A stretch of 64,000 nt of DNA, taken from Nocardia rhizosphaerihabitans (GTDB taxonomy: Bacteria > Actinomycetota > Actinomycetes > Mycobacteriales > Mycobacteriaceae). Below, in pieces: positions 24,901 through 32,793 of this stretch. Under the pieces are notes generated by a model, which did no database searches, was not told the DNA's origin, and saw only the letters and a program-made list of their open reading frames with translations. The position numbers were made by a program, and so were the translations under genes. Position 1 is the first letter of the stretch; each line of letters begins with the position of its first letter. Where the stretch lies: contig NZ_BMNE01000004.1 of assembly GCF_014646295.1 (NCBI RefSeq), positions 434,001 to 498,000 of the forward strand, read 5' to 3'.

Positions 24901-27900
24901 AGTCCTTCGCCGGCGCCGTCAGCACCGTCGAGATCGACGCGACGCTGCACGCGGACCTGGCCGGGCTCGCCCGCGCCGAGGGCGTCACCGTGTTCATGGT
25001 CGTGCAGGCCGCGCTGGCGGTGCTACTGGCCCGCACCAGCGGCACCGACGACGTCGCGATCGGCACCCCGATCGCGGGCCGTGGTGCCCGTGAGCTCGAC
25101 GATCTCGTCGGCATGTTCGTCAACACCCTGGTGTTGCGCAGCCGGATCGCCGAGGCCGAGCCGTTCACCGCGCTACTGCGCCAGACCCGCGACACCGACC
25201 TGCGGGCCTTCGCGCACGCCGATGTCCCGTTCGAGCGGGTCGTCGAGGCCGTGCAGCCGGCCAGGTCGGCGGGCAGACATCCGCTGTTCCAGGTGGCGCT
25301 GTCGTTCGAGAACCTCGCCCCGGTCGCGTTCGAACTGCCCGGCATCGGGGTGAGCGCGCTGGACGCCCGCACCGCCGAAGCCAAGTTCGACCTGCTGCTC
25401 ACCGTGCGCGAACGGCCGGACCACGGCGGCATGCACGCCGAATTCACCTATGCCACAGACCTGTTCGACGAGTCGACGGTGCAGGCCTTCGGTGCGCGGT
25501 TCACCCGTGTGCTCGCCGAACTGGTCGCCGATCCGGAGATCGCGGTGGGTGATGTCGACCTGCTCGACGACGCCGAGTTCACCGCGCAGACCACCTTCGC
25601 GGGCCCGCCCGCCGAACCCGAACGCACGCTGTCGCAGCTGATGGACGCCGCCGTGCGCGCCAACCCGACGGGTGTCGCCGTGCGCGGCGACGGCCGTGGC
25701 TTCACCTACACCCAGCTCGACGCGGCGGCCAATCAGCTGGCCCGCGGTCTCATCGCCCGCGGGGCAGGGCCGGAAGTCGCTGTCGCCGTGGCGATCCGGC
25801 GTTCGGTCGAATCGGTGCTGGCGGTCTGGGCGATCGCCCGCACCGGCGCGCTGATCGTGCCGATCGATCCCGGCTACCCGGCCGAGCGGATCAGCCACAT
25901 GGTCGCGGACTCGGGCGCGCTCTTCGGCATCACCCTCACCGCCGAACTCACCGGGCTGCCAACCCTGCCCGGCGACGGCGGCTGGGTCGTGCTCGACGAT
26001 CGGGAATTCATGGGCGAGGTCGCGGGATTCGCCTCGGTCGGCCTGCGCGAGATCGAGCTGCGCGCCCAGCCGCGCACCGGCACCGGCGCGTACATGATCT
26101 ACACCTCCGGCTCGACGGGTCTGCCCAAGGGCGTCGTCGTCACCCATGCCGGCCTTGCCAACTTCTGCGCCGAGCAGAAACAGCGCTACGGGCTCGATTC
26201 CGACACGCGCGCACTGGCTTTCGCCTCGCCGTCGTTCGACGCGTCCATGCTCGAGCTGCTGCTGGCGCTCGGCGGCGCGGGCACGCTCGTGGTGGCGCCC
26301 GCCGGATCGGTCGGCGGGACCGAGCTCGCCGAGCTCATCCGGTCCGAAGGCGTGACACACACCTTCCTCACACCCGCGGTCCTCGCCACGCTCGACCCGG
26401 ACGGTGTGCCGGACCTGCGCGCGCTGGTCGTCGGCGGCGAGCACGTGCCGGACGATCTCGTCGCACGCTGGAACACCCTGCCGCAGCGCAAGTTCCACAA
26501 CGGCTACGGCCCCACCGAGACCACCATCATGACATGCATCAGCGACCCGCTGGAGCCGGGCGCGGCAGTGCACATGGGCGGTCCGATCCGTGGCATCCGC
26601 GCGCTGGTCCTCGACGAGCGGCTGTGCCCGGTCCCCGAAGGCGTCACCGGCGAGCTGTACCTGGGCGGCATTCAGCTGGCCCGCGGCTACCACCGCCGCT
26701 TCGGTCTGACGGCGGCCCGCTTCGTGGCAGATCCCTATGGCCCCGAAGGCGCCCGCCTCTACCGCACCGGCGACCTCGTCCGCCGTCACGGTGACGTCCT
26801 GGAGTTCGTGGGCCGCAACGATTTCCAGGTGAAGATCCGCGGCCTGCGGATCGAACTCGGCGAGATCGACGCCGTCCTGGCCGCCGCACCCGGCGTCTCC
26901 TGGGTCACCACCCTCGGCCGCGACAACGGCGCCGGCGCGACCATGCTGGTGTCCTACGTTCTCGCCGAACCGGGGGAGCGGCTCGACCCGGCCGAACTCA
27001 CCGCGCTGGCCGCGCGGGTACTGCCCGACTACATGGTGCCCGCCGCGATCGTCGTCCTCGACGAACTCCCGCTGACCCCCGTCGGCAAACTGGACCGGCG
27101 CGCACTGCCGGACCCGGTCACCGCTCGCAGCGAGCACCGGCCGCCGCGCACCGCGGCCGAACGCGTCGTCGCCCGGGTGATCGGCGAGGTCCTCGGCCAC
27201 GACCGGGTCGGCCTCGACGACGACTTCTTCGCCCTCGGTGGCGACAGCATCACCGCCATCCAGGTGGTCTCCCGGGCCGCGGCGGCAGGCGTGGTGCTGC
27301 GCCCGCGCGATCTGTTCGACGCTCGCACCGTCGGTGCGCTCGCCGAGCGCGCCGACGTCACTCTCGACGCGGGCACACGGCCCGCCGCTCTGCCGCTGAC
27401 CGCCACCGCGGCCCAGCTGATCGAGTCGGGGGAGAGCGCGGTCGAACCCCGGGCGGTGCTGCTCGACGTGCCCGCGGACTGTTCCGACGAGGCGGTCGCC
27501 GACGTCGCCCACGCCGTGATGAACCAGCATCCGATGCTGTGGGCGGTACTCGACCGCTCCGGTGCCACACCGGTTTTGGTGATTCCCTCGCAGGATGAGC
27601 GGACCGGCGACGCTTTCCGCAAACTGGACGCCACCGATGGTGAGTCCTCGCTGCCGGTCGACGATATCGTCGCTGCGGCCGCCGCGGCGCTCGATCCGGA
27701 CGAGGGCCGCAATATCCACTTCGTGCTCACCGGCAACGGCGAGAGCGGTTCCACCCTGGTCGTGGTCGCCAATGCCCTCGTCCTGGACGAGGCGTCGTGG
27801 CGTACGGTCGTCGACCAGCTGACCACCGCCTGGAGCCGCGGCCGCCACGCCGCCCCCGCCGCCCCCGATGCCGGGCTCGGCGACCTCGTGCGCAGGCTCG

Positions 27901-30900
27901 CCGACTACCCGTCCTCGGCCCGCGCCCGCACCGAACGCGAGTACTGGCATCGCGCGATCCGTTCCAGGGCAGCCGAATCCGCCGATCTGCGCCAGCGCAA
28001 CCGGGTCTCGCTGAGCATCACCGGCGAGGGCACCGCAGCTGTCAGCACGGTCGCCGAGGCCTACCGCGCCACGGTCGACGAGGTGCTGCTCACCGCCGCC
28101 GCGCTCGCCCTGTCCACCGCGGCCGACTCCGCCGTCGCGCGGGCGATCGGCACCGTGGTCCGGCTGCGCGCCGACCAGCGCGTGCTCGGCAGGCCCGACG
28201 CGGAGAACGTCGTCGGCGGGTTCACCACCGACTACCCGCTGGCGCTGCGCCTCGAGGGTGTCGACATCGCCGACGCGCTCGTCGGCGGTCCGGCCGCCGG
28301 TATCGCGCTGGCCCAGATCAAGGAACAGCGCAGGACGGTGCCCGCGCACGGTGCCGGCTTCGGTCTGCTGCGCTACCTCGACGTCGAGGCCGCCGACAGT
28401 GTGCGCGCACTCGACCGCGGCCGGTTCGCGGTGCGCTTCCGCGATCTGCGTCCGGCCAAGGTGCACACCGACGGCACCGCCGACGACCTGGCCCTCGCGC
28501 TCACCGTCGATGCCACCGACGACGGCATGGTCGCCCGCTTCGACTACGCCACCGCGGTACTCACCGCCGACGCGGTCAAGACCTTCGCCGAACACTGGAT
28601 CCGCGCGCTCGGTGGTCTGGCCGAACACGGATTGCGCCCCGGCGCAGGCGGATTCACCCCGTCGGACTTCCCGCTGGTGCGCCTGGGCCAGACCGAACTC
28701 GGCCGGCTCGCCCGGCGCTACCCGCTGCTCAGCGACGTGTGGCCGGTGACGCCGTTGCAGTCCGGCATGCTGTTCCACGCGCTGCTCGCGGAGAACTCGG
28801 TCGATCCCTACATCACCCAGTTCGTCCTCGACCTGGACCCGGCCGTCGACGCCGAGCGACTGCACCGCGCCGCGCAGACGGTGCTCGACCGGCACGACAA
28901 CCTGCGCGTCGCCTTCGCCACCGATGCCGCGGGCACCCCGCTGCAGGTGGTGCTCGACGACATCGACGTGCCGTGGCAGGTCATCGACGCCGACGCCGCG
29001 TCCTACCAGCGGATCAAGGCTGCCGACGTCGCCGCGCACTTCGACATGGCCGTCGCGCCCCTGCTGCGCTTCACCCTGGTGCGCACACCGGACACCGCGC
29101 ACCTGCTGGTCACCAGCCATCACATCCTGATCGACGGCTGGTCGACCCCGCTGCTGCTGCAGGAACTGCTCACCGCCTACGCGGTCGGTCCGCGCACCCG
29201 GCGCCTGCCCAAGCCCGCGCCGTATCGCGACTACCTGGCCTGGCTGGTCGAACAGGATCCCGAGGCCGCGCGCCAGGCCTGGCGGTCCGCGCTCACCGGT
29301 CTCGCCGAGCCGACTCCGCTGGCCCCGGTCGACCAGGGTCGCGAGATCGCCACGGGAACAGGCGAAACCGGTTTCGCGCTGTCGCAGGCCGACACCGCCG
29401 CGCTGAGCGAACTCGCCGCGGGCCTCGGCGTCACGGTGAACACCGTGGTCCAGGCCGCGTGGGCCGTGCTCATCGCGCGCCTGGTCGACCGCGACGACGT
29501 CGTGTTCGGCGCCACCGTCTCCGGCAGGCCCGCCGCGCTCGACGGCGTGGAACGCATGGTCGGCCTGTTCCTCAACGCCATCCCGGTCCGGGTGCGGGTG
29601 CGGCCCGGCGACACCGTCGCCGAACTGCTGCGCAAGCTGCAGGACGATCAGGCCGCGCTGCTCGATCACCACTACCTCGGGCTCGGCGAGATCCAGGAGA
29701 TCGCGGGCATCGAGGCCCTGTTCGACTCGCTGGTCGTGTTCGAGTCGTTCCCGGTCGACCGGGAGGGCCTCGCCCAGGCCGCCACCGGATCGGCCGCCGT
29801 CACCGGAATGGACGCCACCAACGGCACCCATTACCCGCTGACCGTGCAGGTCGTGGCCGACGGACAACTGCGCGTCTCGGTGAAGTACCTGCGCGACGTG
29901 TTCGGCGAGGACACCGCGACCGCGCTGGCGCGACGCTTCTCGATGCTGCTGGCCCGCTTCACCAGGTCGCCGCACGCGCGGATCGCCGAGATCGACGTGC
30001 TGCTCGCCGAGGAACGCGCGACCCTGTCCGCGGTCAATGCCACCGACGCGCCGGAGCTGCTCGACGAGTCGACCCTGCTGTCCCTGTTCGACGCGCAGGT
30101 GATGAAGTCGCCCGAGGCCGTCGCGCTCGTCGACGGCGACACCGCGCTCACCTACGGCGAATTCGATGCCAGGGTCCGTGCGCTTGCCGCCGCGCTGCGC
30201 GCCGAGGGCGCGGGTCCCGAGGCGCTGGTCGCGGTCGCGATGCGGCGCGGCATCGACCTGGTGACCGCGATCTACGCGGTGCTGCGCACCGGCGCCGCCT
30301 ACGTGCCGGTCGACCCGGATCATCCGGCCGAGCGCACCGAGCGGGTGCTGGTCGCGGCCGCTCCCGTCTGCGTGCTCACCACCGGCGGCACCGGATTCAC
30401 CACCGCCGCAGCCGTTCCCGTCGTCGAGATCGACAACCTGGGTACGGCCGCGCCGGTGCCGATGGCCGTGCCGCAGCCGGACAACCTGGCCTACGTCATC
30501 CATACGTCCGGCTCCACCGGCACGCCCAAGGGCGTCATGCTCACCCACCGTCAGCTGGTCGCCCAGTTCCGCTGGGCGCAGCGCACCTACCCGCACGGTC
30601 CCGGCGACGTGGTGCTGCACAAGACACCGGTCACCTTCGACATCTCCACCTGGGAGCTGTTGTGGCCGTTGCAGACCGGCGCGACCGTGGTGATCGCCGA
30701 ACCCGACGGCCACCGCGATCCGGCCTACCTGGCCCGGGTGCTCGCCGAACGTGCCGTCACCACGGTGCATTTCGTGCCGTCCATGCTCGACGCCTTCCTC
30801 GCCGACGGCCGCGACGCCGAGTTCCCCGCGCTGCGCAGGGTATTCGCCGCCGGTGAGGCGCTGTCGGCCTCGACCGCACGGCGGTTCGCGCAGGCGCTGC

Positions 30901-32666
30901 CCGGTGTCGAGCTGATCAACTGGTACGGCCCGGCCGAGGCGACCGTCGTCACCGCGGCGCAGGCCGAAGCCGGTGCCGTCGTGAGCATTCCGATCGGCGC
31001 GCCCGTCGCCAACACCCGCGTGCACGTGCTCGATCGTCAGCTGCGGCCGGTACCGCCCGGCACCGCGGGCGAGCTGTATCTGGAAGGCGTGCAGCTGGCG
31101 CGCGGCTACCTCGGCGCACCCGCGCTGACCGCCGAGCGGTTCGTGGCCCATCCCGGTGGCGGCAGGCTCTACCGCACCGGCGACGTGGTCCGCTGGACCG
31201 CCGAACAGGAGCTGGAGTACCTGGGGCGCAGCGACTTCCAGGTGAAGCTGCGTGGTCAGCGGATCGAGCTCGGTGAGGTCGAGGCCGTGCTGCGCGACCA
31301 CCCGGATGTCCGGCACGCCGCCGTCGCTCTCGTCCACGGCCCGACCGGTGACCGGCTCGTCGGCTATGTGGTGCCTGCCGAGCACGGAAAGCCGGAGACT
31401 CCCGCCGCCGGTTACTCGATCGAGAGCAGCAACGGCCTCGACGAGACGGCCCTGCTCGCCCATGCCCGCGCGGCGCTGCCGTCGTACATGGTGCCCTCGA
31501 CCCTGGTGACGCTGAAGTCGCTGCCGCTCAACGCGAGCGGCAAGCTCGACCGTAACGCGCTGCCGGTGCCCGCGGTCACCACCCGCCCCTACCGGCCGCC
31601 GACGACGCCGCTGCAGCGCGCGGTCGCCGAGGTGTACGCGGAGGTGCTCGGCGCGGGGAAGGTCGGCCTCGACGACGACTTCTTCGAGCTCGGCGGTAAC
31701 TCGCTGGTTGCCACCAAGGCGATCAGCAGGCTGCGGACCAGGGTTGGCGCCGAGGTGCGGGTGCAGTGGTTCTTCACCGATGCCACGGTCGCCGCGCTGG
31801 CCGCCCGCATCGACGCCACCCAGTCCGGCGCCGGCGACTACGACCTCGAATCCGACGACGCCCTCGGCGTGCTGCTGCCCATCCGCAACCGGGTGCCGCA
31901 CGGCACCGAAGCGGGCGGCCCGCTGTTCTGCGTGCACCCGATGTACGGCCTGTCCTGGTGTTATGCCGGTCTGGCCCAGTACATTCCGGCGCGGCGGCCG
32001 ATCTTCGGCCTGCAGTCGCCCGCGCTGAGCGAGGCGGGCTACCTGCCCGGCACGCTCACCGAGATGGCTCGCCGCTATGTCGCCGAGATCAGGGCCGAGC
32101 AGCCGCACGGTCCGTACCGGCTGATGGGCTGGTCGCTGGGCGGTGTGCTCGCGCACGCCGTCGCCACCGAGCTGCAGGCGGCGGGGGAGCGGGTCTCGCT
32201 GCTGGCGATGCTCGACTCGCACCCCGACATCGACGTTCCCGATTTCCACACCGCGGTCCGCGACGCGCTCGCCGAACTCGGCGTCGACCTGGGCGCGGCA
32301 CTGCCCGCCGCGGGCGTGCGCGAGCTCAGCGAGGACGGGCTGGCCGCGCTGCACGCGATCATCCCGGCCAACATGGCCGTGCTCACCCCGGAACGGGTGC
32401 GCCGGATCTACCGCAGCGCGGTGCGCTCGGCCGAGCTGATCGCCGAGCACCGGCCCGCGGTGTTCCGGGGCAGGCTGGAGTACTTCAGCGCGCTCGGACA
32501 CGAAACGGCGGCGCGGAATTGGGCGCCGTATGTCGACGGCGAAGTGCGCGATCGGCCGGTCGCGGTGGTGCATGATCAGATGACCTCACCGCAAGCGCTG
32601 GCCGAAATCGGGCCGCGCCTGGCGGAGCTGCTCGATGCGGGTGACCGGGAAGCCGGGGCCCGATGA
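15948..32666 (+). CDS. NRPS-D, five-module non-ribosomal peptide synthetase with degenerate E domain and terminal TE
   Basis: 5572 residues. The GTG start follows GGAGGG at 15935-15940. Order: Arg-rich leader, A1, T1 (Ser565), C1 (His760), A2, T2 (Ser1637), C2 (HHIAADA, His1832; Ala in place of the motif Gly), A3, T3 (Ser2708), C3 (His2897), A4, T4 (LGGDSI, Ser3767), degenerate E, a DCL-like C domain (SDVWPVTPLQSGM, HHILIDG, His4392), A5, T5 (Ser5252) and TE (GWSLGG, Ser5396). Hand-read codes: A1 DGLFAGGIMK, A2 DVWDFILVSK, A3 DLWTLILVSK, A4 DALFVGGIMK, A5 DIWHFAWVVK. A1 and A4 look aliphatic-like; A2, A3 and A5 share parts of the Ser code. None is firm. With NRPS-C it would build a seven-residue chain, released or cyclised by the TE. 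Confidence 0.96.
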   Translation: MTRASRASGARARQRGKSLPQLLSVAVESNPGGLALSWDDGVSAPVRWTYAELDERANRLARLLIARGVGPEDIVALGIPRSPESVLAMWAITKTGAAFLPVDPNYPPARVSHMLADSGAVLGLAVGAALDRLPGTVDWLCLDDPAVRRAAEEQPGDPVTFADRVRPLRLTHPAYITYTSGSTGLPKGVVVTHAGLAGFCAEQRALYGIEHTSRTLHFASPSFDGAVLELLMAVGAAATMVIAPAGIFGGPELAEVLRRESVTHMFITAAALASVDPAGLDDLVVVASGGEDVPPAMVRRWATELPSGTRHFHNGYGPTETTIMTNISAALVPGAAVNFGPPLRGVTEYVLDERLVRVPDGMIGELYIAGNELARGYHGRPALTASRFVTDPFDPAGGRMYRTGDLVRRRTDGAVEFVGRNDFQVKVRGFRIELGEIDTVLTAHDSVDFAVTVGHDLDNGTTILAAYVHAMPGATIDLDQLLAHAKAGLPAHMVPTALTVLDTIPLTPVGKLDRAALPAPSLRAKEFRAPSGAMEELVAYIFTELLAPERPVGADDDFFALGGNSLLATQAAARLGAELSARVPAGHVFESPTVAGLALLLEPLKGAGGHAPLTRRERPALIPLSPAQRRMWFLNQFDPNSTAETIPFALRLAGPFDARALHAALTDLVHRHESLRTYYPVYDGGAPDGPVADGVGHQVVLPIADAVPDVLVDSLTEDELPLWLGEFAATGFDVAAGVPLRVALAELGPRDHVLAVALHHITADGASVAPLLRDLLGAYLARRNRSRPSWQPLPVQYTDYTLWHRELLGSEDDPNSLAAAQIAHWREALAGLPDRLDLPTDRPRPPVFTGRGAEFGFQIPASVHAAIAALAQRSGASEFMVVHAAFAVLLGRLAHTDDIAIGTPVAGRGARELDDLIGMFVNTLVLRSRIDQRASFAELLRETKRADLAAFGNADLPFERLVELLDPVRSQAHHPLFQVALFFQNLDLPNLRLPGLDATPVEFDGVVARFDLQLTIVPGADPTEPMAASFNYATDLFDAESIETLAARFTHLLDAVAADADVAIADIDLLTQAEREQSLVAWNGTGHPVAPELMLDAYRRAVQAHPGATALVYEGTELTYRQFDERVNALARLLIQAGVGPEGLVGLAIRRSPELVVAMYAVLTAGGAYVPLDPDHPAERIAYILDTARPAAVVSTEVMAVPAGTELLLLDELDTRGVPVDAVRPAELRAPLRADHPAYVIFTSGSTGKPKGVAISHAAIHNQLVWMLAKYPLALGDVYLQKTATTFDVSLWGYFMPLRVGATLVLATPDGHRDPAYLIDLIDRHRVTVTDFVPSMLTVFAAQAASDAAPGSMPSLREVFVIGEALPPETVDAMAAVSSARLHNLYGPTEAAVSVTYWPARAGERTVPIGLPQWNTRVYVLDSRLRPVPPGIAGELYLAGDQLARGYVARPGLTADRFVADPFDAGKRMYRTGDLVVWRRPTTTAPHRLDYLGRIDFQVKFRGQRIELGEIETALLAHESVSQAVALVASTELGDQLVAYVVPSPGHAAEPDRLQAFASKTLPAYMVPAAVTVLDALPLNSSGKLDRKALPAPHFTARAFRAPGTERERLVAALFGEVLGRSDIGADDDFFALGGNSLIATKLVARLGAATGGRVAVRTLFETPTVAGLAAALDPDADTISTSGLGTLDRPAELPLSPAQRRMWFLNRFDQGFGGDGAAAYNLPFALRLTGSLDVAALGAALRDVLARHEVLRTIYPDTGDGPIQQVLPVERVDLDVSVHRVAGEFVEQITALAATAFDVTTEVPLRVRLFDITGAGPDAPTEYVLAVVVHHIAADASSMPPLVRDMTTAYLARTEGHAPGWATLPVQYADYALWQLDRLGDETDTDSAAAKQISFWRDELSGLPDLLELPADRPRPAVASLSGGRVPVRVDAATHAGLARIAQDSGATVFMVLHTAFAVLLARLAAAADVAVGTPVAGRGERELDDLIGMFVNTVVLRTRYDGNAAFTDLLAAQRASDLAAFAAADVPFERLVEVLDPPRSTARHPLFQVGLSFQNVDRAALELPGLRIAPVSAELAVSQFDLHLIVGDGYDADGAPTGIEGFFTYATDLFDAATVEAFADRLTLLLDAVVREPGVVVGDVDLRTVAERAAEITTGAADLSAPGGTLAGLPSLARPESVALVADLPEGRLELTYAEFEARVNRLARHLISLGVGPESLVALALPRSIDLVVAMFAVTRSGGAYVPIDPDQPADRTDYILGTAAPICVLSNGFRTDAAPVVRVDHPVLRSVDPAPVTDSDRRAPLRPENTAYVIFTSGSTGRPKGVAVPHSAVVNQLQWLRGEFGTDATDVFLLKTPATFDLSVWEFWSAAVCGGRLVIAAPDGHRDPAYLDALIADAGVTTLTAVPSLLDALSGYWEAGHQSATRTVEQSLRRILAIGEALPAPLAQRLLTALPDTRIDNLYGPTEAAVSITDHRVTTADVLTVPIGTPEWNCRVYVLDERLRPVAPGVRGELYLAGVQLARGYLRKAALTAERFIADPFEPGARMYRTGDLVARNGDGTLNYLGRTDFQVKVRGFRVEPGEVEVALLGLPEVTQAAVLARTDPHFGDRLVAYLAGAELDAAQVKSALRDKLPAYLVPDVFVVLDELPRTVNGKLDRAALPAPVFEAAAFRAPATPTEQLVAGVYAEILGVDAVGADDDFFALGGNSLLATRAAARIGAALDRAVGVRLLFEAPTVSDLALRVHRSDELAALPPMAGPRPERLPLSLAQQRMWLLNQLDPDATVYNIPAAIRLTGALDLAALSVAVGDLFARHEVLRTRYPVLDGAGSESEPVQEIVAPGAVHIDLTPVPVTADELTDEVRRTVAAGFDVTTAPPVRLRLLRLGADDHVLVFVAHHIAADGFSMGPLTRDLVLAYTARTEGAEPAWSPLPLQYADYAVWQRESLGDEADPASTAAAQLAYWTAELEGLPEEIALPADRPRPPVQSFAGAVSTVEIDATLHADLAGLARAEGVTVFMVVQAALAVLLARTSGTDDVAIGTPIAGRGARELDDLVGMFVNTLVLRSRIAEAEPFTALLRQTRDTDLRAFAHADVPFERVVEAVQPARSAGRHPLFQVALSFENLAPVAFELPGIGVSALDARTAEAKFDLLLTVRERPDHGGMHAEFTYATDLFDESTVQAFGARFTRVLAELVADPEIAVGDVDLLDDAEFTAQTTFAGPPAEPERTLSQLMDAAVRANPTGVAVRGDGRGFTYTQLDAAANQLARGLIARGAGPEVAVAVAIRRSVESVLAVWAIARTGALIVPIDPGYPAERISHMVADSGALFGITLTAELTGLPTLPGDGGWVVLDDREFMGEVAGFASVGLREIELRAQPRTGTGAYMIYTSGSTGLPKGVVVTHAGLANFCAEQKQRYGLDSDTRALAFASPSFDASMLELLLALGGAGTLVVAPAGSVGGTELAELIRSEGVTHTFLTPAVLATLDPDGVPDLRALVVGGEHVPDDLVARWNTLPQRKFHNGYGPTETTIMTCISDPLEPGAAVHMGGPIRGIRALVLDERLCPVPEGVTGELYLGGIQLARGYHRRFGLTAARFVADPYGPEGARLYRTGDLVRRHGDVLEFVGRNDFQVKIRGLRIELGEIDAVLAAAPGVSWVTTLGRDNGAGATMLVSYVLAEPGERLDPAELTALAARVLPDYMVPAAIVVLDELPLTPVGKLDRRALPDPVTARSEHRPPRTAAERVVARVIGEVLGHDRVGLDDDFFALGGDSITAIQVVSRAAAAGVVLRPRDLFDARTVGALAERADVTLDAGTRPAALPLTATAAQLIESGESAVEPRAVLLDVPADCSDEAVADVAHAVMNQHPMLWAVLDRSGATPVLVIPSQDERTGDAFRKLDATDGESSLPVDDIVAAAAAALDPDEGRNIHFVLTGNGESGSTLVVVANALVLDEASWRTVVDQLTTAWSRGRHAAPAAPDAGLGDLVRRLADYPSSARARTEREYWHRAIRSRAAESADLRQRNRVSLSITGEGTAAVSTVAEAYRATVDEVLLTAAALALSTAADSAVARAIGTVVRLRADQRVLGRPDAENVVGGFTTDYPLALRLEGVDIADALVGGPAAGIALAQIKEQRRTVPAHGAGFGLLRYLDVEAADSVRALDRGRFAVRFRDLRPAKVHTDGTADDLALALTVDATDDGMVARFDYATAVLTADAVKTFAEHWIRALGGLAEHGLRPGAGGFTPSDFPLVRLGQTELGRLARRYPLLSDVWPVTPLQSGMLFHALLAENSVDPYITQFVLDLDPAVDAERLHRAAQTVLDRHDNLRVAFATDAAGTPLQVVLDDIDVPWQVIDADAASYQRIKAADVAAHFDMAVAPLLRFTLVRTPDTAHLLVTSHHILIDGWSTPLLLQELLTAYAVGPRTRRLPKPAPYRDYLAWLVEQDPEAARQAWRSALTGLAEPTPLAPVDQGREIATGTGETGFALSQADTAALSELAAGLGVTVNTVVQAAWAVLIARLVDRDDVVFGATVSGRPAALDGVERMVGLFLNAIPVRVRVRPGDTVAELLRKLQDDQAALLDHHYLGLGEIQEIAGIEALFDSLVVFESFPVDREGLAQAATGSAAVTGMDATNGTHYPLTVQVVADGQLRVSVKYLRDVFGEDTATALARRFSMLLARFTRSPHARIAEIDVLLAEERATLSAVNATDAPELLDESTLLSLFDAQVMKSPEAVALVDGDTALTYGEFDARVRALAAALRAEGAGPEALVAVAMRRGIDLVTAIYAVLRTGAAYVPVDPDHPAERTERVLVAAAPVCVLTTGGTGFTTAAAVPVVEIDNLGTAAPVPMAVPQPDNLAYVIHTSGSTGTPKGVMLTHRQLVAQFRWAQRTYPHGPGDVVLHKTPVTFDISTWELLWPLQTGATVVIAEPDGHRDPAYLARVLAERAVTTVHFVPSMLDAFLADGRDAEFPALRRVFAAGEALSASTARRFAQALPGVELINWYGPAEATVVTAAQAEAGAVVSIPIGAPVANTRVHVLDRQLRPVPPGTAGELYLEGVQLARGYLGAPALTAERFVAHPGGGRLYRTGDVVRWTAEQELEYLGRSDFQVKLRGQRIELGEVEAVLRDHPDVRHAAVALVHGPTGDRLVGYVVPAEHGKPETPAAGYSIESSNGLDETALLAHARAALPSYMVPSTLVTLKSLPLNASGKLDRNALPVPAVTTRPYRPPTTPLQRAVAEVYAEVLGAGKVGLDDDFFELGGNSLVATKAISRLRTRVGAEVRVQWFFTDATVAALAARIDATQSGAGDYDLESDDALGVLLPIRNRVPHGTEAGGPLFCVHPMYGLSWCYAGLAQYIPARRPIFGLQSPALSEAGYLPGTLTEMARRYVAEIRAEQPHGPYRLMGWSLGGVLAHAVATELQAAGERVSLLAMLDSHPDIDVPDFHTAVRDALAELGVDLGAALPAAGVRELSEDGLAALHAIIPANMAVLTPERVRRIYRSAVRSAELIAEHRPAVFRGRLEYFSALGHETAARNWAPYVDGEVRDRPVAVVHDQMTSPQALAEIGPRLAELLDAGDREAGAR
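27388..28640 (+). other. Degenerate epimerisation domain in NRPS-D
   Basis: The region sits between T4 (LGGDSI, the carrier form usual before E domains) and a C domain with the DCL opening SDVWPVTPLQSGM. It keeps late E-domain motifs (VVGGFTTDYPL and GFGLLRYL). The catalytic HHxxxDGxSW is NALVLDEASW (bases 27771-27800): both His are lost (Asn3942, Ala3943), Asp3947 is kept and Gly is Glu3948. The opening PIQxWFF motif is also gone. The reading frame is intact. By known E-domain chemistry it should not epimerise. Confidence 0.85.
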
Positions 32667-32793
32667 CATCGGTGTGGCTGGTGAGGCATGATGTGACCGC
32701 GCTGTTGTAACGATTCCTACTGTTGTAGCGGCCTGGTAACCCGTAGGGTTCTGGCGTGGTGCAACCCATTCGAAACGAAGCGAAGGTGCGAAA

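Noticed and set aside
25173..32573. A long minus-strand open frame (over 2400 codons) opposite NRPS-D.
   Set aside because: Same cause as above: low-complexity composition with no recognisable fold, antisense to conserved A, C and T motifs.
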